Of a stretch of 50,862 nucleotides of DNA, positions 10,501 to 18,917 are shown one piece after another. Position 1 is the stretch's first letter, and each line of letters opens with the position of its first letter. Made by a program: the position numbers and the translations under genes. Under the pieces are notes generated by a model. That model was not told the DNA's origin and did not search any database. It saw nothing but the letters and a program-made list of their open reading frames with translations. The DNA comes from Phycisphaerae bacterium (lineage in GTDB: Bacteria > Planctomycetota > Phycisphaerae > Phycisphaerales > SM1A02), in assembly GCA_002700845.1 (NCBI GenBank), contig PAFA01000028.1:1-50862 (forward strand). Reading direction: 5' to 3'.

Positions 10501-11407
10501 GCCCCGGCCGAACTTGAACCAGGTACGGCGTGGCATCGAGCCGCCGCGGTGCGAGTGCTGGTCGAGCGCCGGTCAATGCGATCTCAACGGTTTCAATTTC
10601 ATCGTTGTCATTCAGGATTTTGAGCTTTGATCCTTCGCGGAAAATGATCCCCCCCGGACCTGCGGAAGGTTCTCGAAGGTCATACAAATCTGAGGCGTAC
10701 CGGAGCGTTTGTTCTTCATCGTCCAATCGAAACAAGCCAAGTCGGTGGTTGGCCGTGTTGTCCGAGAGAAAGTGCACCGCGCCGTCGTGCCACATGGGAG
10801 CGGTGTCGGTACCACTGAATGTGGTGAGGCGGGATGCCGTTGCGCCATCACTGAGCCACAAGTCGGTGGCCATCCCTCCTCGGTAGCGTTTCCAGCTTCG
10901 GTGATCTCGGGTCCATGGTGTATAAATGAGCTGGCCCAAATTATTGATGTCGGCCCAAGTGCCATAAGGGACCGGGAACTGATGCAATGGCCCGCCCTCA
11001 CGACCGACCGTAAACAGTTGGGAACCCTTGGGGTGACCCTTGATGCCGCGGGCAAAAAACAACACATCGCCTTCAGGGGTCCAGCCGCACAAGGTTTCCC
11101 GAGTGGGATGGTCTGTTAAACGGGTGGGTATGCCTCCGCCGGTTGGCATGGTCCATAGATCGTGCCCGTCGCCGAAATCGGCTTCAAACGCGAGAATCTG
11201 ACCGTCGGGGGAAAATCGAGGACGGTTGGCGCCTCCTACAGCTTGCACCAATGGTGTGGCGGCTCCACCAGTTCGAGGTGCTGACCAAATTCCGCCGGCA
11301 TGGGCGAACGCAATCTTGGATTCGGAGAAATCAGGCCAGGCCAGCAGCCCGGCATGGGCAGGATCTTGACCAAAGGCAGCGGATAACACCAGAAGGAAAA
11401 TGCTCAT
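7511..11407 (-). CDS. Tricorn-type S41 family peptidase (beta-propellers, inserted duplicated domain, PDZ, S41 protease core)
   Basis: WD40/TolB-like propeller repeats ([34 protein letters not shown]); PDZ region [17 protein letters not shown]; catalytic region [30 protein letters not shown]. Start placed at the signal peptide [13 protein letters not shown] (11407) rather than 11863. Confidence 0.9.
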   Translation of the reverse strand: [1298 protein letters not shown]

Positions 11408-11503
11408 GCGATCAATGTAGGCCGTCAGCTCCCCTTTTCGTGACCCCGAACACAAAGTTCTGCCCGTTCCGAGCGGGAGCGGCTCGATGTAGAATTTGGA
11501 TTC

Positions 11504-12580
11504 ATGGCTTCTCGTGGATTGACATATGCCGATGCCGGGGTGGATATCGAAGCTGGTGATGCCGCCGTCGAGCGGTTTGCCAAAGCGGTTCGTGCCACCC
11601 ACGGACCGAGGGTTATTGGTGCTTATGGCGCTTTTGCAGGCATGTTCCGCCTCGATTTCAACGAGCGTTTGTTCCGGCGCAACTATCGGGACCCAGTCTT
11701 GGTCGCATGCACTGATGGGGTTGGTACCAAGGTGCGATTGGCCATTGATCTTGGTGTCCACCACACCGTTGGCATCGACTGCGTGGCGATGAATGTCAAC
11801 GACATGATTTGCCAAGGCGCTGAGCCCTTGTTCTTTCTGGATTATCTGGGACTGCATCGTCAAGATCCCGATCGCACCGCTGAGTTGGTTGCGGGCGTGG
11901 CAGAGGGATGCCGACTGGCCGATTGTGCCTTGCTGGGCGGCGAATGTGCAGAGATGCCAGACATCTATCGCAAAGGTGATTACGACATTGCGGGCTTTGC
12001 CGTTGGCGTGGCAGAATTATCGCGCGTGGTTGATGCCGAACGGGTCCGACCCGGTGATGTCATTCTCGGCCTGAGTTCTAGTGGTATCCATTCGAATGGC
12101 TACACGCTGGTTCGAAAAATTGTCGAGAAGGCAAAGATCGATCTTGATGTCGAGCACCCGAGAGCAGGCGGAGAAGGCCGAACATTTGGAGAGCAGTTGC
12201 TCGAACCCACTCGGATTTATGTCCGATCGATCATTTCAATGCTTCGTTCCTACAAGGTCAAACGACCAGTGAGTGGGATGGCCCATATTACGGGCGGGGG
12301 GCTCCCGGGCAATCTGGTGCGTGCGCTGCCGAAGGGATGTCGCGCGGTGGTCTCTAAACCTGCGTGCGAAGTGCCTCCGCTTTTCCGGGTCCTGCAAAGA
12401 GCGGGACGCATTTCTGAAGCGGAAATGTGGAAGGTCTTCAACATGGGAATTGGGTACTGCGTCATTGTTCGTCCCAACTTTGCCGACAGTGTGATGGCCA
12501 AACTTGAAGCTTCGGGTGAGTCCGTACGCAAGATCGGTATGGTTCGCAAAGGCCGATCTGGCGTTGAGCTGACCGCATAA
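11504..12580 (+). CDS. purM: Phosphoribosylformylglycinamidine cyclo-ligase
   Basis: LTYADAGVDIEAGDAAVERF, DGVGTKVRLAIDLGVHHTVGIDCVAMNVNDMICQGAEPLFFLDYL, LLGGECAEMPDIY, ITGGGLPGNLVRALP. Confidence 0.97.
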   Translation: MASRGLTYADAGVDIEAGDAAVERFAKAVRATHGPRVIGAYGAFAGMFRLDFNERLFRRNYRDPVLVACTDGVGTKVRLAIDLGVHHTVGIDCVAMNVNDMICQGAEPLFFLDYLGLHRQDPDRTAELVAGVAEGCRLADCALLGGECAEMPDIYRKGDYDIAGFAVGVAELSRVVDAERVRPGDVILGLSSSGIHSNGYTLVRKIVEKAKIDLDVEHPRAGGEGRTFGEQLLEPTRIYVRSIISMLRSYKVKRPVSGMAHITGGGLPGNLVRALPKGCRAVVSKPACEVPPLFRVLQRAGRISEAEMWKVFNMGIGYCVIVRPNFADSVMAKLEASGESVRKIGMVRKGRSGVELTA

Positions 12581-12602
12581 AGCTCGAGCAATCCCTCGGG
12601 GC

Positions 12603-13037
12603 TTAAGAATCAAAATCTCGCTCGCCGCGTTGCCTCTTGGTCGCGCCACGGTACTTTTTGTCCGAGAGCCTTTTTCGTACCGAAGCCCGAGTGGGACTGG
12701 TTGGTTTTCGTTCGGCGGGGGGTGATGCGGCAGCATGCACCAAGTCGGCAAATCGGCGTATTGCCGCTCGACGGTTGGTCAATGGGGATCGTGAGGCGCC
12801 GGCACGAAGCATGGCAACGCCATCTTTTTCCCGACGTCCTAACAACGTCACAAGCCGCGCTCTGGCTTCAGGATGAAGTCCTTTGACATGCTCAAGCACA
12901 ACCCGCATGCGAACCGCAGTCGCGACCTTGTTGACATGCTGTCCTCCCGGACCAGAAGCGCGAATGGCTTCAAAGCTGATCGCATGCTTCGGGACCCACC
13001 GGCCATGGCCAAGTTCAATTCGATCGGGCGACTTCAT
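12603..13037 (-). CDS. arfB: Peptidyl-tRNA hydrolase ArfB/YaeJ-like (class I RF domain)
   Basis: 144 aa; GGQ motif ASGPGGQHVNKVATAVRMRVVLEH, basic C-terminus SDKKYRGATKRQRGERDF. Confidence 0.88.
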   Translation of the reverse strand: MKSPDRIELGHGRWVPKHAISFEAIRASGPGGQHVNKVATAVRMRVVLEHVKGLHPEARARLVTLLGRREKDGVAMLRAGASRSPLTNRRAAIRRFADLVHAAASPPAERKPTSPTRASVRKRLSDKKYRGATKRQRGERDFDS

Positions 13038-13921
13038 GGGGAACCTGTGCGTTCCGCATGCTGCACGCCGGAGATATTCATATCAATAGCGCCTGCTCGC
13101 AAGTGCATGCACTCGGGGTCATGCACCCCGGCCGCATTGGCTTCCGTGGCGAGGAATTCACGGTATTCCTGTTGCGGATTATTGGCTTGGTGGATGCATT
13201 GGTATTGCCTTTTGAGCGAGTTACTCAGCCGATTCAGGTGACCTTGAGGATCGTGGCATGCGCCAAAGTGTGCGACCAGCAAGACATCGGCATTGAGATC
13301 AGCCATGGCGTCGATGCTGGAGAGCCAACTCGTCAGATCAAGATCTGGTGGAGGCATTTGGGCGGGTGCGAATTCTGGGGCCTCGGGAACGAAACCTCCC
13401 GCAGCATCTCCAGTGGCCAGGAGTTTGGTCCCATCGCAGTCAAATGAGAAAACAACGTGGTGTTTGGCGTGCCCAATTGTTTCGTGCACTCCGAAAGAGG
13501 TATTTCCAATGGTGAGTTGTCCGCCCAGTTCAACGTTGTGAAGCATCGACGGCGGCACCAATTTCATATCACCAAAAAGTTGAGGAAGCCGATCACCATA
13601 AATCTTGGTGGCCGAGGCCATCAGTCTTGAAGGATCTGCCAAGTGTCGATACCCAACTGGGTGAACATGGATTGGAACGCCCTCGGCGGCAAGATCTCCC
13701 ACGGCGGCAGCGTGGTCCAAATGAATATGAGTGAGAAGAACCCCCGCCAAATCCTCCACTTGCCACCCTAGAGCGGCCAAGCCGATTCGTAGGGTCGGCA
13801 GGGTTGAGGCGGGGCCGGGGTCAATCAGCACCGGGCCGGCCTCCGTTGGCACCAGCCAAGATGAGATCGCGCCCGGCCGATCAAGCCAGAGCAGGTCAAT
13901 GGGGTGGACGCCCAGCGTCAT
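13034..13921 (-). CDS. MBL-fold metallo-hydrolase
   Basis: 295 aa; LLTHIHLDHAAAVGDLAAEGVPIHVHPVG. Confidence 0.9.
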   Translation of the reverse strand: MTLGVHPIDLLWLDRPGAISSWLVPTEAGPVLIDPGPASTLPTLRIGLAALGWQVEDLAGVLLTHIHLDHAAAVGDLAAEGVPIHVHPVGYRHLADPSRLMASATKIYGDRLPQLFGDMKLVPPSMLHNVELGGQLTIGNTSFGVHETIGHAKHHVVFSFDCDGTKLLATGDAAGGFVPEAPEFAPAQMPPPDLDLTSWLSSIDAMADLNADVLLVAHFGACHDPQGHLNRLSNSLKRQYQCIHQANNPQQEYREFLATEANAAGVHDPECMHLRAGAIDMNISGVQHAERTGSP

Positions 13922-13930
13922 AAAAGTCCG

Positions 13931-15949
13931 TTACGAACGGACGGCAACGCCGACCATCGAGCCGGCCTTCTTGGCAATGCTCGCGGCATCCAAGCCGCAC
14001 TGGGCCAGGACGTCGTCTTCACTTCGGCTGCTTTTAGGGATCTTACGAACGTGCATTTGTTCGATGGTGAATGGATCACCTGATGCAGTGCAGGCGTCAG
14101 CGACGGCAGAGCCAATGGCGGCACCAAAGTTGTCTTCCACCACCAAAATATTGCCACCGTTGGCATTGGCCAGATCGAGCAAGGCTTCTTCGTCGAACGG
14201 GATCGAGTAGAGATCAACAAGGGTGGCGTCAATGCCTGCTTTGTCCAAGAGGTCAATGGCCCGGTTGCACTCGTGCACCATGTAACCCGCCGACACGATG
14301 AGAAGATCGCGCCCTTGGGTCAATACTTCAAAGAGTCCCAGGTTGAACACTGTTTTGTCGTCGTAGAGGTGCTCAACATCGGGGCGATGGGTACGCAAGA
14401 GGCAGGGCCCGTTGTGTTCGGCCATGGCCATGGTGAGGCCATAGGCCGCGTATGCGTCTGACGGTTGCAGCACCCAGCACAGTGGTTCGCCATCTTCGGT
14501 TTTGGCCGTCGTAAAGCTGCGGAACCATGCCATGTCGGGAAGTGACATTTGACTTGGACCGTCGGCAGCCAGGGAAATTCCAGAGTGGGATCCGACAATT
14601 TTAATGTTGGCCCGAGAAATAATGGCCATCTCGATTTGGTCATAGGCCCGTGTGAGGAACTTTGAAAATGACGCACAGAACGGCACTTTCTCGGCCGCGG
14701 CCAGACCCGCCGCAACTGAGATCATGTTTTGCTCGGCAATTTTGCACTCGGCGAAGCGGTCGGCTGCTTCAGGTTCGGCCAAGAAGTCCTGCGTGAAAGT
14801 TGAATTGCGGGTGTCTGCATCCAAAGCCCAGACGCGGTTGTCGCTGCGGGCCAGCATTCGAAGTGCCATACCGAACGCCTTTCGCGTCGCAAGTTTACCG
14901 CTCTTGAGGACCAGGCCCTTATCAATGCTGTTCATTGCTTCGGTGAGTGTTGGCAAATTCTCGGGGCCGAACTGCTCTTCGGGGCTGCAGGAAGGGGGCT
15001 CAATACGGAGAACCGCATCCCCTGAAATGGCACTGGTCAGTTTCATGGAAGTCAGCCCAAGCTCTTCTCGCACTTGCTTCAGTTGGCTTCCGCTCGCAAC
15101 CTTGCCATGCCATCCGTGACCCTGGAGACACGGGGCGCCCCATCCTTTGATGGTTCGGGCCACAATCGCCATGGGTTGTTCGGGTCCTGCTTTGAAGGCG
15201 TCAATTGCTTCAACAATGGCCGAAGGGTCGTGCCCATCGATATCAAGGACTGTGAAGCCGAAGGCTTGCAGCTTGGCGACCATGCGTTCAGGTGATTGCT
15301 GATCGCTGGTGGCATCTGCTTGGCCGTAGCCGTTGCAGTTGAAAATTGGCAGCACGTTGCGGATGTCGTGGTCGATGATGAAGTCCAAGGCTTCGCCTAC
15401 TTGGCCTTCGCGGGCTTCGCCATCACCCAGGATGCAGTACACCTTGCGGTCATGCTCATCTTTTTGTGCCGCCAGTGCAATACCGGCAGCGACTGAGAGT
15501 CCTTGCCCCAGCGAGCCAGTGGCGGCATCAAAGAATGGCATGCCTTCGGCTGGATTTGGATGTCCATCGAGCACAGAGTCGGTATCTCGCAAAGTAAGCA
15601 AGTGTTCGCGAGTCAGAGGAAATTCCTTGCCCTCTTTGCCGACCATCGCGCCAAGATCGGCGAGTGCGGCGTACACCGCAGGCACGGCATGACCTTCAGA
15701 CAAGACAAGTCGGTCTGAGCCAGGATGCCAAGGTTCGGATGGAATCCAACGCATGGCGTGGTGGGTCAACACGGCCGTGATATGGGAGATGCTCATCGCC
15801 GTGCTGGGGTGACCACTGCCGGCAGCAGCGCACATTTCAACGGCATCGCCGCAAAACTGAATGGCTTTGTCGTGAATCGCGGCTTCGAGGGTCATGAAGA
15901 GCTCCGGGGTTGGGGGGAATGAGGGTGGAGTATCCCCGCTCGGTTGCAT
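13931..15949 (-). CDS. tkt: Transketolase
   Basis: CAAAGSGHPSTAMSISHITAVL, ILGDGEAREGQVGEALDFI, FAECKIAEQNMISVAAGLAAAEKVPFCASFSKFLTRAYDQIEMA. The start may instead be MTLEAAIHD at 15895. Confidence 0.93.
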   Translation of the reverse strand: MQPSGDTPPSFPPTPELFMTLEAAIHDKAIQFCGDAVEMCAAAGSGHPSTAMSISHITAVLTHHAMRWIPSEPWHPGSDRLVLSEGHAVPAVYAALADLGAMVGKEGKEFPLTREHLLTLRDTDSVLDGHPNPAEGMPFFDAATGSLGQGLSVAAGIALAAQKDEHDRKVYCILGDGEAREGQVGEALDFIIDHDIRNVLPIFNCNGYGQADATSDQQSPERMVAKLQAFGFTVLDIDGHDPSAIVEAIDAFKAGPEQPMAIVARTIKGWGAPCLQGHGWHGKVASGSQLKQVREELGLTSMKLTSAISGDAVLRIEPPSCSPEEQFGPENLPTLTEAMNSIDKGLVLKSGKLATRKAFGMALRMLARSDNRVWALDADTRNSTFTQDFLAEPEAADRFAECKIAEQNMISVAAGLAAAEKVPFCASFSKFLTRAYDQIEMAIISRANIKIVGSHSGISLAADGPSQMSLPDMAWFRSFTTAKTEDGEPLCWVLQPSDAYAAYGLTMAMAEHNGPCLLRTHRPDVEHLYDDKTVFNLGLFEVLTQGRDLLIVSAGYMVHECNRAIDLLDKAGIDATLVDLYSIPFDEEALLDLANANGGNILVVEDNFGAAIGSAVADACTASGDPFTIEQMHVRKIPKSSRSEDDVLAQCGLDAASIAKKAGSMVGVAVRS

Positions 15950-16010
15950 TCCAGCAACCGAGGAACCACCTGTGGAGGAGCCGGGCTCGTTGGCTTGGAT
16001 TTGGGTGGGG

Positions 16011-17150
16011 TCAGTCGAGTGAGACCGGCATCACCACGTAGACGAACTCCCCGTCAGCTTTCAAGACACCAGGCTTCTGGGGGCCTTTGAGGCTGAGCGT
16101 AATGTCTGGAGAGTCAATAATTTTGAGGGCATCGGTGAGGTATCCAGGGTTGAACCCGATGCCCAACTCAACACCGTCGTAGTTGCAATCCACTCGAATC
16201 TCGGCCTCTCCAGTGTCTGGGGCACGCGATGTGATCACCAGGCTTCCAGAAGAGAAGGTCAATTTGACGCCACGAGACTCTTGGCTGGTCAGCAAGGCGG
16301 CCCGACGGACCGCACCGGCCAGCGAACTGGTATCCATGGTGATGTGGATGTCATTGTCTTTGGGAACGACGTCTGACCAGGGAGGGAACGAGCCCTCCAC
16401 CAGTGTGGAGGTGATGGTGGCACTCCGTGAGCCGTGGCCGATACCAAAGCGTGCTTTTCCGTCTCGAACCGAGACTCGGACCTCACCTTGTGATCGAGAA
16501 TCAAGCAATTTGCCCAGCAGTTGAAGGGCTTTGGAGGGCACGATGGTATTTCCGTCCTCATCCGTGGTTTTCTCGCACGAACAAGTCGACAACGCCAAAC
16601 GTCGGCCATCTGTCGCCACACAACGCAAGGTCTGTCCGCTTCGCTCAAACAAAACGCCGTTGATGGCGTATCGAGATTGTTCGTTCGCGGCGGCAAAGAG
16701 TGTGCGTTGGATTTGTTTGCGAAGAATGACGCCAGGCACCTCGTAATCAGCGGTGATGTTCTCGTCGAAATCTTCTACTTCTGGCGCTTCGGAGACGGGG
16801 AAGCCATGCAGTGACCAGTTGGAGCCTTGACCGCGAATACGAAGACGATCCCCATTGGCTTCGAGCGTCAGGGTGGGGTCATCGCTTGCTTTCACAATTT
16901 GAGACAATTTGTCCGCAGGGACCAAAACTTCGCCTTCATGCTGCACGTCCACTTCATCAATGGATTGAGCAATGCCGATCTCCAGGTCGGTCGCCGAGAG
17001 GCGAAGCTGGCCATTTCCGGCGGTGAGCCGAAGGCACTGAAGGACAGGTGAAGGGCTTCGGGACGCGACAACACCCGAGACCAACGACACAGCGTCGGCA
17101 AGAGCGGTTCGGTCACAGACAATTTTCATCGCAGTAGCAGTAGTTGGCAT
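16011..17150 (-). CDS. dnaN: DNA polymerase III subunit beta (sliding clamp)
   Basis: MKIVCDRTALADAVSLVSGVVASRSPSPVLQCLRLTAG ... C-terminal ADGEFVYVVMPVSLD. The start may be the internal MKIVCD at 17129. Confidence 0.96.
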   Translation of the reverse strand: MPTTATAMKIVCDRTALADAVSLVSGVVASRSPSPVLQCLRLTAGNGQLRLSATDLEIGIAQSIDEVDVQHEGEVLVPADKLSQIVKASDDPTLTLEANGDRLRIRGQGSNWSLHGFPVSEAPEVEDFDENITADYEVPGVILRKQIQRTLFAAANEQSRYAINGVLFERSGQTLRCVATDGRRLALSTCSCEKTTDEDGNTIVPSKALQLLGKLLDSRSQGEVRVSVRDGKARFGIGHGSRSATITSTLVEGSFPPWSDVVPKDNDIHITMDTSSLAGAVRRAALLTSQESRGVKLTFSSGSLVITSRAPDTGEAEIRVDCNYDGVELGIGFNPGYLTDALKIIDSPDITLSLKGPQKPGVLKADGEFVYVVMPVSLD

Positions 17151-17291
17151 GATTGATTCCCAAGGGCAAAATCGGGCTATTCATTGTACCCCTTGTGGTT
17201 GGGTGCCCAGAAAACATCGAAATCTTGTGGTTTCCTTGAAAGCTTGGATCTTGTCCACCAACTATCCACGTCCCACGGCGCTTAGAAGTGG

Positions 17292-17630
17292 TTATCGGTC
17301 CTCTTTGAGGATCGGTGCACCGGGGATTTCCAGATCCTTGGCCAATGTTCTGGCAAGGGGGACCATGATGGCAAAGCCAACAAACAGCAATGCCGAAATC
17401 AAGACATCCCTTTGCGGGGCATCCCAGAGCATGAGTAAAAAAGTGCCGAAGGCCAGAATGCTTCCGCAGAGGAGAATTGCTCGGCGAAGTCGTCGAAAGA
17501 ACACTCGTTCTAAACGCGCGGCGGCGGCGTCGGCTTCGCTGGGAAGTCCGCACTCAGGACAGCGGACACCCGATGGTCTTGGTTGCCCACAATCGGGGCA
17601 TGGGATATCAGTACTCAACTTGGACTCCAA
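17292..17630 (-). CDS. Small membrane protein with N-terminal zinc ribbon, unknown function
   Basis: 112 aa; IPCPDCGQPRPSGVRCPECGLPSEAD (CxxC...CxxC), then two hydrophobic helices; TTG start. Confidence 0.55.
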   Translation of the reverse strand: MESKLSTDIPCPDCGQPRPSGVRCPECGLPSEADAAAARLERVFFRRLRRAILLCGSILAFGTFLLMLWDAPQRDVLISALLFVGFAIMVPLARTLAKDLEIPGAPILKEDR

Positions 17631-17691
17631 AAAACAACCTTGCCACTCTAGGAGGCACTTGGTTCAAGGAGTCCAAGGTTCAATATTGTTT

Positions 17692-18843
17692 TTAGTCGTT
17701 CCAGTTGGACAACTCAGGGCCAACGTACTCCGCAAGCGGGCGAATGATTCGGTTGTTTGCGTGTTGCTCCATGATGTGGGCACACCAGCCAGTGATTCGA
17801 CTCGCCACGAAGATTGGGGTGTACTGCGGCACGGGGATCCCCATGGAGAAATAAGTCATGCCACACGGGAAGTCAACATTCGGATGAATGCTCTTCTCTC
17901 GCAGCATGATTGCTTGCACGGCATCTCCAAGATCAAAAAGTGGCATCGCGGTAGGCTTTTCTGCTTCAGCAAATTTCCGCCCCCATTCACGCAAAATCCC
18001 TGCGCGGTGGTCGCCGTTTTTATAAACGCGGTGGCCAAATCCCATCAACTTCCGCTTCTCTTCAAATGCGCGCTGCATCCATGAATCCACATCAATTGAG
18101 CCGTCTTGGGTATCAGCCATGATCTCATTCAGCATGTCCATGGCAGCTTCATTCGCCCCACCGTGCAAGTTCCCTTTGAGAGCGCCAATTGCGGCACAGA
18201 CTGAAGAGTGAAGGTCTGAGTTGGTCGATGCGACCACGCGGCTGGTGAATGTTGAGGCGTTAAAGTCATGTTCGGCATAAAGCACCAGTGAAATATCCAT
18301 GACTTTGGTGGCCAGTTCCCCTGGTTTTTCTCCGGTCATGCACCAAAGCAGATTGCCGGCGTGGCTGAGATCTGGATTTGGCTGCACCAGATCGTTGCCG
18401 TCAAGCGCGGTTTGGTGGGCCCCGATTAGGGCAGGGATCATTGCGGTAAGTCGAATGGACTTGGCCAATTCTGCTTTTGCCCCGTTGTCTTCACATTGCG
18501 CGTCAAGATGTCCCGCCATCGAAACCGCTGTTCGCAGGGCAGACATGGGATGTGTTTCCGGTGCGGACTGAGCAATTTGTCGAATCAGTTCCGTGGCTGC
18601 TGCTGGTGGAGTTCGTGCGGCTTTGAGATCGTGGTCAAAGCCCTTAAGCTCTTCGGCCGTTGGTTTGTGTCCCACCAGCAACAAGAAGGCAACTTCTTCA
18701 AATGAGGCATTCGCGGCGAGGTCTGCAATTTCATATCCGCGGTAGATCAACTGGGTTTGGTTCACTGAGCAGATTGAAGTTTCGCCAGCGGTTAATCCAG
18801 CGAGGCCACGATTGTCGGAAGGTTTTTTTGCAGATTGGGTCAT
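17692..18843 (-). CDS. Citrate synthase / 2-methylcitrate synthase family
   Basis: 383 aa; LAGLTAGETSICSVNQTQLIYRGYEIADLAANASFEEVAFLLL, MGFGHRVYKNGDHRAGILREWG, SRITGWCAHIMEQHANNRIIRPLAEYVGP. Confidence 0.94.
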   Translation of the reverse strand: MTQSAKKPSDNRGLAGLTAGETSICSVNQTQLIYRGYEIADLAANASFEEVAFLLLVGHKPTAEELKGFDHDLKAARTPPAAATELIRQIAQSAPETHPMSALRTAVSMAGHLDAQCEDNGAKAELAKSIRLTAMIPALIGAHQTALDGNDLVQPNPDLSHAGNLLWCMTGEKPGELATKVMDISLVLYAEHDFNASTFTSRVVASTNSDLHSSVCAAIGALKGNLHGGANEAAMDMLNEIMADTQDGSIDVDSWMQRAFEEKRKLMGFGHRVYKNGDHRAGILREWGRKFAEAEKPTAMPLFDLGDAVQAIMLREKSIHPNVDFPCGMTYFSMGIPVPQYTPIFVASRITGWCAHIMEQHANNRIIRPLAEYVGPELSNWND

Positions 18844-18849
18844 GTTGGC

Positions 18850-18855
18850 AGTGTA
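18850..18855 (-). promoter_or_regulatory. Putative -10 element (TACACT) of a leaderless promoter for the citrate synthase gene
   Basis: Minus strand reads TACACT-GCCAAC-ATG; only 6 nt separate the hexamer from the start codon. Confidence 0.45.
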
Positions 18856-18860
18856 AGGCC

Positions 18861-18890
18861 AAAAAAAAGCCCCCCGGTATTCCGGGGGGC
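18861..18890 (-). terminator. Rho-independent terminator of the dockerin-protein gene 18918..20345
   Basis: Minus strand GCCCCCCGG-AATA-CCGGGGGGC followed by TTTTTTTT (9-bp stem, 4-nt loop). Confidence 0.92.
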
Positions 18891-18917
18891 GGTGGGGTCT
18901 TAGGTTGTCGATGGCCC

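Noticed and set aside
11408-11863. N-terminal extension of the tricorn ORF
   Set aside because: Antisense to purM; a signal peptide and -10-like TACATT identify 11407 as the more likely start.
17263-17271. ctatccacg resembling a DnaA box near dnaN
   Set aside because: Two mismatches to TTATCCACA, single copy, no dnaA neighbour or AT-rich region; insufficient for an oriC call.
17149-18084. 311-aa plus-strand ORF
   Set aside because: Spans dnaN promoter, the zinc-ribbon gene and citrate synthase in antisense; no motif support.
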